The notes beneath the pieces are model-generated. The model was not told where the DNA came from. It searched no databases and worked only from the letters and a program-made list of their open reading frames with translations. Shown one piece after another: positions 7,855 through 15,094 of a stretch of DNA of 19,900 bases. The stretch lies in contig JAPKHC010000062.1 of NCBI GenBank assembly GCA_026647215.1, forward strand, positions 1 to 19,900, in the 5' to 3' direction. A program made the translations under genes and the position numbers. The first letter of the stretch is position 1. The number at the start of each line of letters is the position of its first letter. This DNA comes from F1-120-MAGs118 sp013360535. GTDB taxonomy: Bacteria; Planctomycetota; UBA1135; GCA-002686595.

Positions 7855-8514
7855 CTACGCCGGCGGCAGCTTCTCGATCCCGAGCTGCCGCAGGACCTCG
7901 GCCAGATTGCGCGAGAGCTCCGCCACTTGGCCTTCGAGCACGAGCACGCGCGCCTCGACATCGAGCCGCGGCGCCGCGGCCGGCCGCGACGCGACCGGCG
8001 CCGCCGCATCGAGCGGGTGCGCTTCCGGGCAAAGCAGCTGCGCGTAACGCTCCGCACGCTCGCCCGGCAGCGGGTCGAGACGCTTCACGTAGCCCTTCTC
8101 GCGCAGGCGCGCGAGCCGCTCCCCCAGCGTTTCCGCCGACAGACCCGGCGTCATGCGCTCGACGCGCGTGCGCAGCTCACCCGGCTGTTGCGGCCCGCGC
8201 ATCAGGAGCTCCGCGAGCACGGCCGCATGCGCGTCGTCGAGCCCGAGCGCCTCGTGCGCGCCGTGCTTGTACTTGTCGACGCGCGAACTCGCCGCGACGG
8301 AACGGTGCGCGAGGTGCTTCGCGAGCAACCCCTGGAACGCGATGTGCACCTCTGCCTCGCTGTACTCGACGACCGGCCAGCGGTTGTTCTTCTGATTCGC
8401 GCCCGTCGTCGCCGCGTGCAACGACAGCGGGTACTGGTCGGGCACCGTCAGCGCCTTCTCGATCAGGACGCCGAGCACACGAGCTTCGTAGGGATTGAGG
8501 TGCGGAATCGCCAT
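7855..8514 (-). CDS. YceH/DUF480 family protein
   Basis: The 219-residue product matches the YceH (DUF480) family in length (E. coli about 215). It has the characteristic opening LNPYEARVLGVLIEKALTVP followed by DQYPLSLHA, NQKNNR and VVEYSEAEV. These are two tandem winged-helix-like domains; the second covers about residues 95-155 (ELLMRGPQQPGELRTR, ETLGERLARLREKGYV). A C-terminal coiled segment (VEARVLVLEGQVAELSRNL) ends the protein. The molecular role of the family is not established. The ATG at 8514 has GAGG 6 nt upstream. The gene lies 20 bp after the GT-C membrane gene, so cotranscription is likely. Confidence 0.9.
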   Translation of the reverse strand: MAIPHLNPYEARVLGVLIEKALTVPDQYPLSLHAATTGANQKNNRWPVVEYSEAEVHIAFQGLLAKHLAHRSVAASSRVDKYKHGAHEALGLDDAHAAVLAELLMRGPQQPGELRTRVERMTPGLSAETLGERLARLREKGYVKRLDPLPGERAERYAQLLCPEAHPLDAAAPVASRPAAAPRLDVEARVLVLEGQVAELSRNLAEVLRQLGIEKLPPA

Positions 8515-8534
8515 GTTGTCCTCGTCGTTGCGGG

Positions 8535-10028
8535 CTAGCGCGCGATCGAATCGGGCGGCTTGGGAACCAGGATCACGAGCACTTCGTCGGGCGCGGGCAC
8601 GAACTCCTCGTCGCGTGCGACCTCGACGCGGATCTTTCGGCCGGGGTGCACGAGCTCCGCGTAGGCGGCGAGGCTGTATTCGCGGAACACGAGCGTGCGC
8701 CTGGTCTCCTCGCCGTGGCGGCGCGCGCTTTCCTCGGGCGGCTGCGCGGGCAGTTCCGCCGTCGAGCCGGGCTCGAGGCTCGTCACGACCACGTCGAATC
8801 GCTCGAGAAAATGGCGTGCGGCGTCGCTGGAGGCCTGCAGCTCGTCCCAACGCGGCTGTGTGTCGCTCGTCCAGCCCTGCAGGAGCCCGAGCACGACAAT
8901 CGAGCCGAGCACGCGGAAGTTGCCGCCGCCTCCGGGCGCGCGGCGATGCGCCGCCGCGAGCGCGACGAGCAACGCGAGCGGAGCCGCGAGCGGCAACGCG
9001 TACCACGCTCGATACACCCCTGAGCCCGCCGTGAGCGCGAGCAGCGCCAGCGTCCACACGCCGATCGCGACCAGCGCCGCGCGCGGCTCGAACGCGTTCT
9101 CGGTCTCCGACGCGCGCTCGACCTTCGCGCGTGCGACGCCGAGTGCGAGCACCACGAGCATCGCGAGGCCGAGCGCGAGCGCGAAGTCGCCGTCGGGCAT
9201 CCACCCCGGCGGCAACGGCGCGAGCACGAGCTCCGCGTAACGCCCGCCAGCCTTCGCGAGCGCCTGCATGTCGGGCAACGCGGTCTTCGCGCCACCACCG
9301 AGACCACCGACGACCTGCTGGCGCGCCGCGAGAAAGAGTCCGACGAGCGCCACCGCGACCCACGCGCCGCGCACGCCCGACACCGCGCGCTCCTTCAGCG
9401 CTCCGCGCGTGCCGCCCGCCGCGAACGCGAATATCACGACTGGCGCGAGCGCTCCGGTTTCCTTCGACGCGACGGCGCACAGGGCCGCGATCGACGCTCC
9501 GATGCTCAGCCTCCCGGCCTTGCGCGCCGCGAGCCACGTCGCGAGCAGCGTGAACATCAGGCACAGCGCATCGGCGCGCCGCGGCGGCAGCGGCACGACC
9601 TCGAAATGCACCCCGTGCAGCAGGAACACCATCAGTCCCGCGAACCAGGCCCAGCCCGAGCGTCCGCGGCCCACGAGCAGCTGCGCGAGCGCGATCACGA
9701 GCGACGCGTTCAGCGCGAGGATCAGCCAGTCCGTCGTGTGGTAGCCACGCGCGTTCATGCCCCACAACGCGTGGTCGAGGCCGAACGACAGGTGCACGAG
9801 CGGGCGCCAGTAGTGCCCACCTGGGAAGCGCCCTTCCATCAGCTCGCTCGAGAGCGCGCCGCCGAGCTCCTCGAAGTTCGAGAAGCGCCCGGCCTCGATC
9901 AGCGGGAACGTGTCCCAGCCGAAGAACCCCAGCCCCATGACGTCGCCCCACGCGATCCACGCGATCGCGAGCGAGACGAGCCACGCTCCGAACCCGAACT
10001 TCGCGAGCCGCGCACCGTCACTGGGCAT
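8535..10028 (-). CDS. Polytopic GT-C-like membrane glycosyltransferase (TMTC/ArnT-like)
   Basis: The 497-residue integral membrane protein has many hydrophobic segments up to about residue 380 and a soluble C-terminal tail. Features typical of GT-C-fold sugar transferases of the TMTC/PMT/ArnT kind are an early loop with FGWDTFPLI (Asp 39 as candidate catalytic base), RPLVHLSFGLDHALWG, PPRRADALCLMFTLLA and ASKETGALAPVVI. Such enzymes use polyprenyl-phosphate sugars on the periplasmic side; the donor and acceptor are unknown here. The ATG at 10028 lies inside the end of the phosphodiesterase gene (11-bp overlap) and has the Shine-Dalgarno AAGGAGA, indicating translational coupling. A frameshifted paralogue lies at 13458-14853. 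The family assignment rests on motif resemblance. Confidence 0.75.
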   Translation of the reverse strand: MPSDGARLAKFGFGAWLVSLAIAWIAWGDVMGLGFFGWDTFPLIEAGRFSNFEELGGALSSELMEGRFPGGHYWRPLVHLSFGLDHALWGMNARGYHTTDWLILALNASLVIALAQLLVGRGRSGWAWFAGLMVFLLHGVHFEVVPLPPRRADALCLMFTLLATWLAARKAGRLSIGASIAALCAVASKETGALAPVVIFAFAAGGTRGALKERAVSGVRGAWVAVALVGLFLAARQQVVGGLGGGAKTALPDMQALAKAGGRYAELVLAPLPPGWMPDGDFALALGLAMLVVLALGVARAKVERASETENAFEPRAALVAIGVWTLALLALTAGSGVYRAWYALPLAAPLALLVALAAAHRRAPGGGGNFRVLGSIVVLGLLQGWTSDTQPRWDELQASSDAARHFLERFDVVVTSLEPGSTAELPAQPPEESARRHGEETRRTLVFREYSLAAYAELVHPGRKIRVEVARDEEFVPAPDEVLVILVPKPPDSIAR

Positions 10029-11658
10029 ACCCGGTCTCCTTGAGGCGGCTCTTCACTTCCTCGAGTTCCTTGTCGTCGTATTCCTCCGGTGCCGGCCGAT
10101 ACCCACGCCGCGCCGCAGGATCGTCGCGCTCCTCGACCAGACGCGGCGGCTTCGCGTCGAGGAACAGCTCGCTGCGCACCTTGCCGCTCATTTCCGTGTA
10201 CACCGGCAGCCCGAGCAGCGCGAGCACCGTCGGCGCGAGGTCGAACACCGACACGCGGCCACGCTCGACCGAGCGCGCGAAATGCGGCCCGGAAGTGATC
10301 CAAATGCCCTCGAGGCTGTGGTCGGGATAAGGCTTCGCGTGCTCGCCGTAAGGAACGCGCGCGGGCTCCGAGCGCGCGGCGATCGACGGGTCGAGCTCGA
10401 AGATGAGATCCGGCAGTCGCCCCGCGAACTCACCCGGATACAACGCGGCGCCACGGTGCACCTTGAGCACCACCGGCTCCGCGCGACCCGGCGCGCGCCA
10501 CGCGAGCAACGCCTTCTCGATACGCACGAGCGTCGCCTCGACTTCCGCGGGCTCGACGAACCCTTGCGGCTCGCGTCCCTTCACGTTCAGTCGAATGCCG
10601 CCGAAGTTCGCCTCGCACACGCCCGCGAAGGCCGCGCTCTGCCCGAGCTCGAGCATCGAGAGCAGCGCGGCGTGCTCGACGGCCCGTTTTTCCGCGAGAT
10701 TCTGCGTGTCGCGCGGCAACGACACCGGCGTCGTGCTCGCGACCGCGAAACCCTGCTCCACGAGCCACGGATGGATGAAGAAGCTGCGCCGATACGGATG
10801 GAAGCCGTGGTCGCTCATCACGATCACGTCGACGTCCTTGCCCGCCGTTTCGACCAGCCGCCCCAGCGTAGCGTCGAGCAGCTCGTAATGCGGCGCGACC
10901 GGCCCGTCGAGCTCGCCGTCGTACATGCGATGGCACCACACGTCGAGGTCCTTGAACACGATCATCGCCAGCGACCAGTCCTCGGCCACCAGCATCTCGT
11001 GCAGGACCTGTTCCTTGATCGCGAGCTGCTCCTTCACGCGCTCGAACGTCACTTCCTGCTTCTCGCGCCACGCACCGAGGTCCGGCACGAACCCACGCGC
11101 GCGCAGCAAGTCCGTCACCGTCGCCGGATACGCGTACTGCGCATCGAACGGCGACAGCATCCCCGCCACCAGCACGCCCTCGACCTTCTCGGGCGGATAC
11201 GTCACCGGCACTCCGAAAGTGATCGAACGCGCGCCGTGCCACCCGAGGATGCGCCACAACGGCGCCGCCTGATTCGAGCGCGAGCTGATGAGCTTGACGT
11301 CGTACGTGCCCTCGACCGGCTCGAAGAACGAGTACACGCCGTTCTCGCCCGGCCCCTTGCCCGTCACCGCGCCCACCCAGGCCGCCGATGAGATCGGCAC
11401 CTTCGTCGACTCCAGCGTCGCCGCCGAGCCGCGTTCCACCAGCTTCGCCAGGTTCGGCAGCCGCCCCTCGCGCATCAACGGCTCGACCATCTCCCACGTC
11501 GCGCCGTCCCAGCCGATCACGAGCACCCGCCGCTCCGGCTTCCCGCGCCCCGGCGTAAAGAAGTACCCGAGCACCGCGACGCCCGCGAACGCCACGATCA
11601 CGAGCAGGAGCGCCTTCACGTTCCCCGCTCTCCGCGATCCCTGCGCGCTTCTCTGCAT
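10018..11658 (-). CDS. Alkaline-phosphatase-superfamily phosphodiesterase/nucleotide pyrophosphatase-like, membrane anchored
   Basis: The 546-residue product has an N-terminal membrane anchor (about 16-34) and a periplasmic catalytic domain of the type I phosphodiesterase/nucleotide pyrophosphatase family. Metal and nucleophile motifs are VLVIGWDGATW (Asp 51), VPISSAAW (Ser 90/91 as candidate nucleophile), VIVMSDHGFHPY and KPYPDHSLEGIWI. There is no CxPxR sulfatase motif, so it is not a formylglycine sulfatase. The substrate is unknown. The ATG at 11658 is preferred because TAGCAT lies 7 nt upstream. A GTG at 11619 with a G-rich upstream sequence and an ATG at 11694 are alternatives. The stop overlaps the start of the GT-C gene, so the two products probably act together on an envelope glycan or lipid. 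Confidence 0.85.
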   Translation of the reverse strand: MQRSAQGSRRAGNVKALLLVIVAFAGVAVLGYFFTPGRGKPERRVLVIGWDGATWEMVEPLMREGRLPNLAKLVERGSAATLESTKVPISSAAWVGAVTGKGPGENGVYSFFEPVEGTYDVKLISSRSNQAAPLWRILGWHGARSITFGVPVTYPPEKVEGVLVAGMLSPFDAQYAYPATVTDLLRARGFVPDLGAWREKQEVTFERVKEQLAIKEQVLHEMLVAEDWSLAMIVFKDLDVWCHRMYDGELDGPVAPHYELLDATLGRLVETAGKDVDVIVMSDHGFHPYRRSFFIHPWLVEQGFAVASTTPVSLPRDTQNLAEKRAVEHAALLSMLELGQSAAFAGVCEANFGGIRLNVKGREPQGFVEPAEVEATLVRIEKALLAWRAPGRAEPVVLKVHRGAALYPGEFAGRLPDLIFELDPSIAARSEPARVPYGEHAKPYPDHSLEGIWITSGPHFARSVERGRVSVFDLAPTVLALLGLPVYTEMSGKVRSELFLDAKPPRLVEERDDPAARRGYRPAPEEYDDKELEEVKSRLKETGYAQ

Positions 11659-11665
11659 TTCCGCG

Positions 11666-11694
11666 ATGCTACCGGCCCGCACGCCCATTCTCAC
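11666..11694 (-). promoter_or_regulatory. Putative promoter of the phosphodiesterase gene (GTGAGA, 17 bp, TAGCAT)
   Basis: On the minus strand GTGAGA (11694-11689) matches four of six bases of the -35 consensus. It is followed after 17 bp by TAGCAT (11671-11666), which ends 7 nt before the ATG at 11658. This predicts a leaderless message that begins a unit including the GT-C gene and yceH. Confidence 0.45.
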
Positions 11695-11748
11695 GCTGCG
11701 AGCCGCCGCTCTCCCCGTTCAAGGGGCTGCATCGGTGTCTTGCCGGTT

Positions 11749-12399
11749 CTACGACGGAAGCGTTCTTTCGGTGTCGGTCACTGCGGGCGACAAGGATGCG
11801 AGGAACAGGAAGGTGCTTCCCGCGGCGACGGCGAGGGCGGCGAAGGCGCCGATCGCCCGTCCGACCGAGTTCGACTCCGTCCAGTCACCGTCAAGTTCGC
11901 CGACGATCGCGAGCTTGAGGTGCACCGGGTAGCTCGGCACTTCGGCGTCGGCTTCGTGAGCGACGAGCTCGACCTCGAGCGTCATGTCGCAGCCCGCCAG
12001 CGGGAACGCCTTCGTGAGCAGTTGTCCCGGGCCCTCGCTCCGCCCCGCATGCCAGTAGAACCAATCCGTGGGGTCCCCCGTGCCGTCGACGCAGGCATCG
12101 AACTCCTCGTCGTAGTAGCGCCCCACCAACCGGAACCTCAGCCCGCAGCCGCGTCGGAGCGACACACGAAAGTCCTCGGACTCCGACCAGTCGATGCACA
12201 CGAATCCGACCCCGCGGCGCGCATCCCAGTTTGCCCAGTCGAAGCGCCACTCGGACACGCTCCCGTGCGCGACGTCGACGCCGCCTTCGATCCGCGCGAG
12301 CGACACGACCTCGCCGCACCTTCCCTGGGGCACCAGCCAGTACCCCACGGCGACGAACAGCAGGGTCAGCACCCAAGCCAAGAACGGTAGCAACTTCAT
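11749..12399 (-). CDS. Hypothetical membrane-anchored protein with two terminal TM segments
   Basis: I do not recognise this 216-residue protein. It has a hydrophobic N-terminal segment (about 4-22), an extracytoplasmic domain with five cysteines (in CGEVV, VCIDW, GCGLR, DACVDG and GCDMT) and a second hydrophobic segment near the C-terminus (about 182-203). The middle is rich in Trp and acidic residues (WRFDWANWDARRGVGF, DWSESEDF, DWFYWHAG). The topology suggests a periplasmic domain tethered at both ends. The ATG at 12399 has a good Shine-Dalgarno (AGGAAAGGGA), supporting translation as a real gene. It lies 131 bp after the FGE-like gene and 90 bp before the phosphodiesterase start in the same direction. 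Confidence 0.7.
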   Translation of the reverse strand: MKLLPFLAWVLTLLFVAVGYWLVPQGRCGEVVSLARIEGGVDVAHGSVSEWRFDWANWDARRGVGFVCIDWSESEDFRVSLRRGCGLRFRLVGRYYDEEFDACVDGTGDPTDWFYWHAGRSEGPGQLLTKAFPLAGCDMTLEVELVAHEADAEVPSYPVHLKLAIVGELDGDWTESNSVGRAIGAFAALAVAAGSTFLFLASLSPAVTDTERTLPS

Positions 12400-12530
12400 G
12401 CTGTCCCTTTCCTCACGACCAACGGCGCGCTCCGAATCCGGACGACACTCGCTTCCGTCGTCGTGCGAGTCGTGCGGCGACGTTCGGCGGGCACTCCCTG
12501 GAAGTCAAGTGACGAAGCGTCGGTGCACAC

Positions 12531-13352
12531 TCACAACGACCGCGCGACGCGGAACGCGTAGTAGGCGTTGCGGTCGCTGGCTTCGATGGAGTAACGCGCG
12601 GACGAGCGGCAGTCGGCCGTGCCGATGATCCACGAGCCGCCGCGCACGACCCGGCGCTCACCGTAGGACGGCCCGACGGGATCGACCGAACGCCCCGGCT
12701 GCGCGTAGGCCTGCGCGCCGTAGAAATCCGAGCACCACTCCCACACGTTGCCGTGCATGTCGTGCAGCCCCCACGGATTTGGCAACTTGCGTCCGACCGG
12801 ATGGGCCTGACAGCCCCAGCCCTCGAGCTGGAAGGCCCGGTTGAAGTCCCACACCGTGTCCGCGGGAAGCCGAGCATTGCCGCTGTTGCGGAAGTACCAA
12901 CCGTGCGCGTCGAGCAGCTCCGGATCATCGCCGAAGCTGAACATCGTCGTGGTCCCCGCGCGGCACGCGTACTCCCACTCCGCCTCCGTCGGCAACCGCC
13001 ACGTGCGCCCCGTGAGCACGCTCGCGCGAGCGCAGAACTCCTGCGCCTCGGTCCAACTCACGTGCGTCACCGGGCAGTCGGGGCAACGCGTGCGCGCCGA
13101 CGGGTTCGAGCCCATCACGCCCTCCCACTGCGCCTGCGTCAGCTCGAACTTGCCGAGCTCAAACCCCTTCGTGATCCGCACCCGATGCGCCGGCCGCTCG
13201 TCGGGCTGCCCGACGTCGCTGCCCATCGTGAACTCACCCGGCTCGATGCGCACGAACGCGATCCCGTCGAGCACCCTGCGCGCCGCCACGTCCCTCTCAT
13301 CCGCGTACGCCGCCACCAGCAACGCCGCCGCGAACACCCACTTTCCGTTCAC
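12531..13352 (-). CDS. SUMF1/formylglycine-generating-enzyme-like secreted protein (one catalytic Cys missing)
   Basis: The 273-residue product has an N-terminal signal-like segment (about 4-16) and a complete SUMF1/FGE-sulfatase fold: FVRIEPGEFTMGSD, ERPAHRVRITKGFELGKFELT, VTHVSWTEAQEFCARAS, RLPTEAEWEYACRAGT, PNPWGLHDMHGNVWEWCSDFY, RRVVRGGSW and a C-terminal YYAFRVARSL. True FGEs carry two active-site cysteines after GGS. Here GGSWIIGTADC has Ile about 243 in the first position and keeps only Cys about 248, so canonical formylglycine generation is doubtful. Many family members with this domain have other roles, such as non-enzymatic ligand binding. The start is GTG with TAGCTT 6 nt upstream and no clear Shine-Dalgarno. 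Confidence 0.88.
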   Translation of the reverse strand: MNGKWVFAAALLVAAYADERDVAARRVLDGIAFVRIEPGEFTMGSDVGQPDERPAHRVRITKGFELGKFELTQAQWEGVMGSNPSARTRCPDCPVTHVSWTEAQEFCARASVLTGRTWRLPTEAEWEYACRAGTTTMFSFGDDPELLDAHGWYFRNSGNARLPADTVWDFNRAFQLEGWGCQAHPVGRKLPNPWGLHDMHGNVWEWCSDFYGAQAYAQPGRSVDPVGPSYGERRVVRGGSWIIGTADCRSSARYSIEASDRNAYYAFRVARSL

Positions 13353-13358
13353 GCAAGG

Positions 13359-13364
13359 AAGCTA
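13359..13364 (-). promoter_or_regulatory. Putative -10 box of the FGE-like gene (leaderless geometry)
   Basis: On the minus strand this reads TAGCTT and ends 6 nt before the GTG start, with no Shine-Dalgarno. The -35 region is weak (TTTCCG about 17 bp upstream). Confidence 0.35.
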
Positions 13365-13457
13365 GCTGGCGAGCGCTTCCGCGGAAAGCACTTCGCGAAC
13401 TGGCGAGAGCGCAAGCGCGTCGGCATCCGAGCATCGAAAGACGTTGCGAGCGCTCGT

Positions 13458-14853
13458 TCAGCGCTCGAGCACGATCACGATCTCGTCGGCGAGCGGAGGA
13501 GAGGGTTGGGCCGGGGGGACGATGCGGAGGTTGCGGGCGGGCCAGGCAAGTTCGGCGAAGGCGGAGACGCTGTAGGGAGCGAGCAGCGCGTAGGTGCGGG
13601 GGCGGCCGTCGAGCCAGGAGGCGCGAGGCGACGCCGGGACGCGCGGCGCGCACGGTGGATTCGAGGCGCGCGAGGTAGTTGCGAGCGGCAGAAGTTGCCT
13701 CGAGAAACGTCGAAGTGCGCGTTGGCCACGGGAGGAGCGAGAGCGCGACCCACGCGGCGGCGGGAAGTGCAAGAACACGCAAGAATCCTGCGGAATCCAG
13801 CGTTCTCGAGACGAGCGCGGCCACGAACAGCGCGTTGATGGCGACGAACGGGAGTTCGTACCAGCCGCGCTCGGCGCGCGAGATCGCGGTGAGCGAGGCG
13901 AGCGCGACGAACCACAGCGCGAGCGGGCCGAAGCTCTTCAGAAACTCCCGACGTGCAGCAATTGCGAGCATGACCACGAGCGCGAGCGCGACACCGCACG
14001 AAATCGTCGCGCTGCCGAGCAGGCGCGCGGGCGCGGGGGCGAAAGCGGCCGGGAAATAACGCACGAAAGCGCCGAACGACTCGCTCCACGCGGCTGACAT
14101 CTGCGCCTCGCGGCTGCCGCCGATGCCACCGAGTGCCCACGTGCGCAATGCAAACGTGAGCGCGAACGCGACCCAGGCGGGCCACGCTTCGCGAGCTGCG
14201 GCGCGCAGGCGTTCGGCGAAGGCGCCCGAAGCGCTCACGAAGTGCACGCCGGTGACGACGACGACGGCGATCGCACCGCTCTCCTTCGACGCGAGCGCCG
14301 CCGCGACCGCGACCGCCGCGATCCAACGCGCGGGCCGAGTTCGCGACAACGCGCAGCACAGGGCGAACAACGTGAACACGACCGCGAGCGAGTCCGCGCG
14401 GCGCGCCGGCACGTCGACGATGTCCGCGTGGACGAGGTTGGTGCCGTAGACGAGGCCGGCGGCGAGTGCGGACCAAATGGCGTTCGCTCCCCCCGCGAGC
14501 CAGCGGCGCGCGGCCTCGGCGGCGAGCACGGCTCCCAGAACGGCGAGGGCAAGGTCGGTGCGATGGAACGTGGCCGGGTCGAGGCCGCCGAGGGCGTGGT
14601 CGAGGCCGAAGGAGAGGTGCACGAGCGGGCGCCAGTAGCTGCCGAGCGGGTAGCGCCCGCCCATGAGCTCGTCCCCGAAGGCCCCAAGGACGTCTCCGAC
14701 GCTTCCGACCCGGCCGGCGGCGATCAGCGGGAAGGTGTCCCAGCCGACCAAGGGCAGGTCCGCGCCCCCCGCCCAGCGGAGCCACGTCCACAGGGCGATC
14801 CCCAGGGTGCCGAGGGCGAGCCAGAGGCGCGTTTGGCCGTCGGAGGCGCTCAC
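13458..14853 (-). pseudogene. GT-C-like membrane glycosyltransferase paralogue interrupted by a frameshift
   Basis: This is a paralogue of the gene at 8535-10028. It shares GWDTFPLIAAGR, RPLVHLSFGLDHAL, ARRADSLAVVFTLFA and ASKESGAIAVVV in the same order. Translation from the GTG at 14853 (Shine-Dalgarno GGGAGGGG about 7 nt upstream) reads well down to about 13660 (ARNYLARLESTVRAARPG), then becomes Arg/Pro-rich nonsense. The expected C-terminus (PYSVSAFAELAWPARNL and ADEIVIVLER, matching the paralogue's EYSLAAYAELVHPGRKI and PDEVLVILVPK) continues in another frame down to the stop at 13458. The total length is one base more than a multiple of three, so one extra base, or a sequencing error, lies between about 13612 and 13665. 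The gene may be recently inactivated, mis-sequenced or, less likely, frameshifted by programme. Confidence 0.75.
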
Positions 14854-14912
14854 GAGCCCCTCCCGGGCGCCGGCGCGGGTCGTTCCTCCGGCCAGCTCGC
14901 GCGCTCGAACAT
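14850..14912 (-). CDS. Candidate 20-codon leader ORF coupled to the GT-C paralogue
   Basis: An ATG at 14912 opens a 20-codon frame (MFERASWPEE...PGRGS) whose TGA stop overlaps the GTG start of the membrane gene in a GTGA arrangement, the classic geometry for translational coupling. TATACT lies 7 nt upstream of the ATG, so the leader would be the first codons of a leaderless transcript. The peptide is Pro/Arg-rich and has no recognised function. It is not in frame with the membrane protein. This is an inference from geometry only. Confidence 0.4.
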   Translation of the reverse strand: MFERASWPEERPAPAPGRGS

Positions 14913-14919
14913 CGGGCGG

Positions 14920-14925
14920 AGTATA
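14920..14925 (-). promoter_or_regulatory. Putative -10 box TATACT for the leader ORF/GT-C paralogue
   Basis: On the minus strand this reads TATACT, the closest match to the -10 consensus in the window, and ends 7 nt before the ATG at 14912. No convincing -35 element was seen. Confidence 0.5.
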
Positions 14926-15094
14926 GGAAGGCCCCCCGGACGCGGTTAGCATGGCCGCCCGTCGTCGTCCGCTGGCCCGGCTCCGCTGGAACCGGTCCGC
15001 CGGACGGCCTACTCTCCCCTCAACGTTAGAGTCTTCCCCCGCCGATCCTTGCCGGCACCGCTCGAGAGGCCAGCCCCCACCCGGCTTTGACCCC
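14926..15094. other. Intergenic region upstream of the polyferredoxin
   Basis: This stretch separates the divergent GT-C leader ORF and the ferredoxin gene. It holds possible plus-strand -10 boxes TACTCT (15010-15015) and TAGAGT (15027-15032), which would give a leader of roughly 55-75 nt. I see no clear -35 element and no Shine-Dalgarno next to the ferredoxin ATG. The open frame through this region is Arg/Pro-rich and not gene-like. Confidence 0.35.

Noticed and set aside
10018..11658. Phosphodiesterase as substrate of the nearby FGE-like protein
   Set aside because: No CxPxR or SxPxR sulfatase signature is present; the nucleophile region reads VPISSAAW.
13475..14791. A 438-codon minus-strand frame through the GT-C paralogue as an independent gene
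   Set aside because: It is an Arg-rich out-of-frame shadow. Only its last part is in the frame carrying the true C-terminus, explained by the frameshift.
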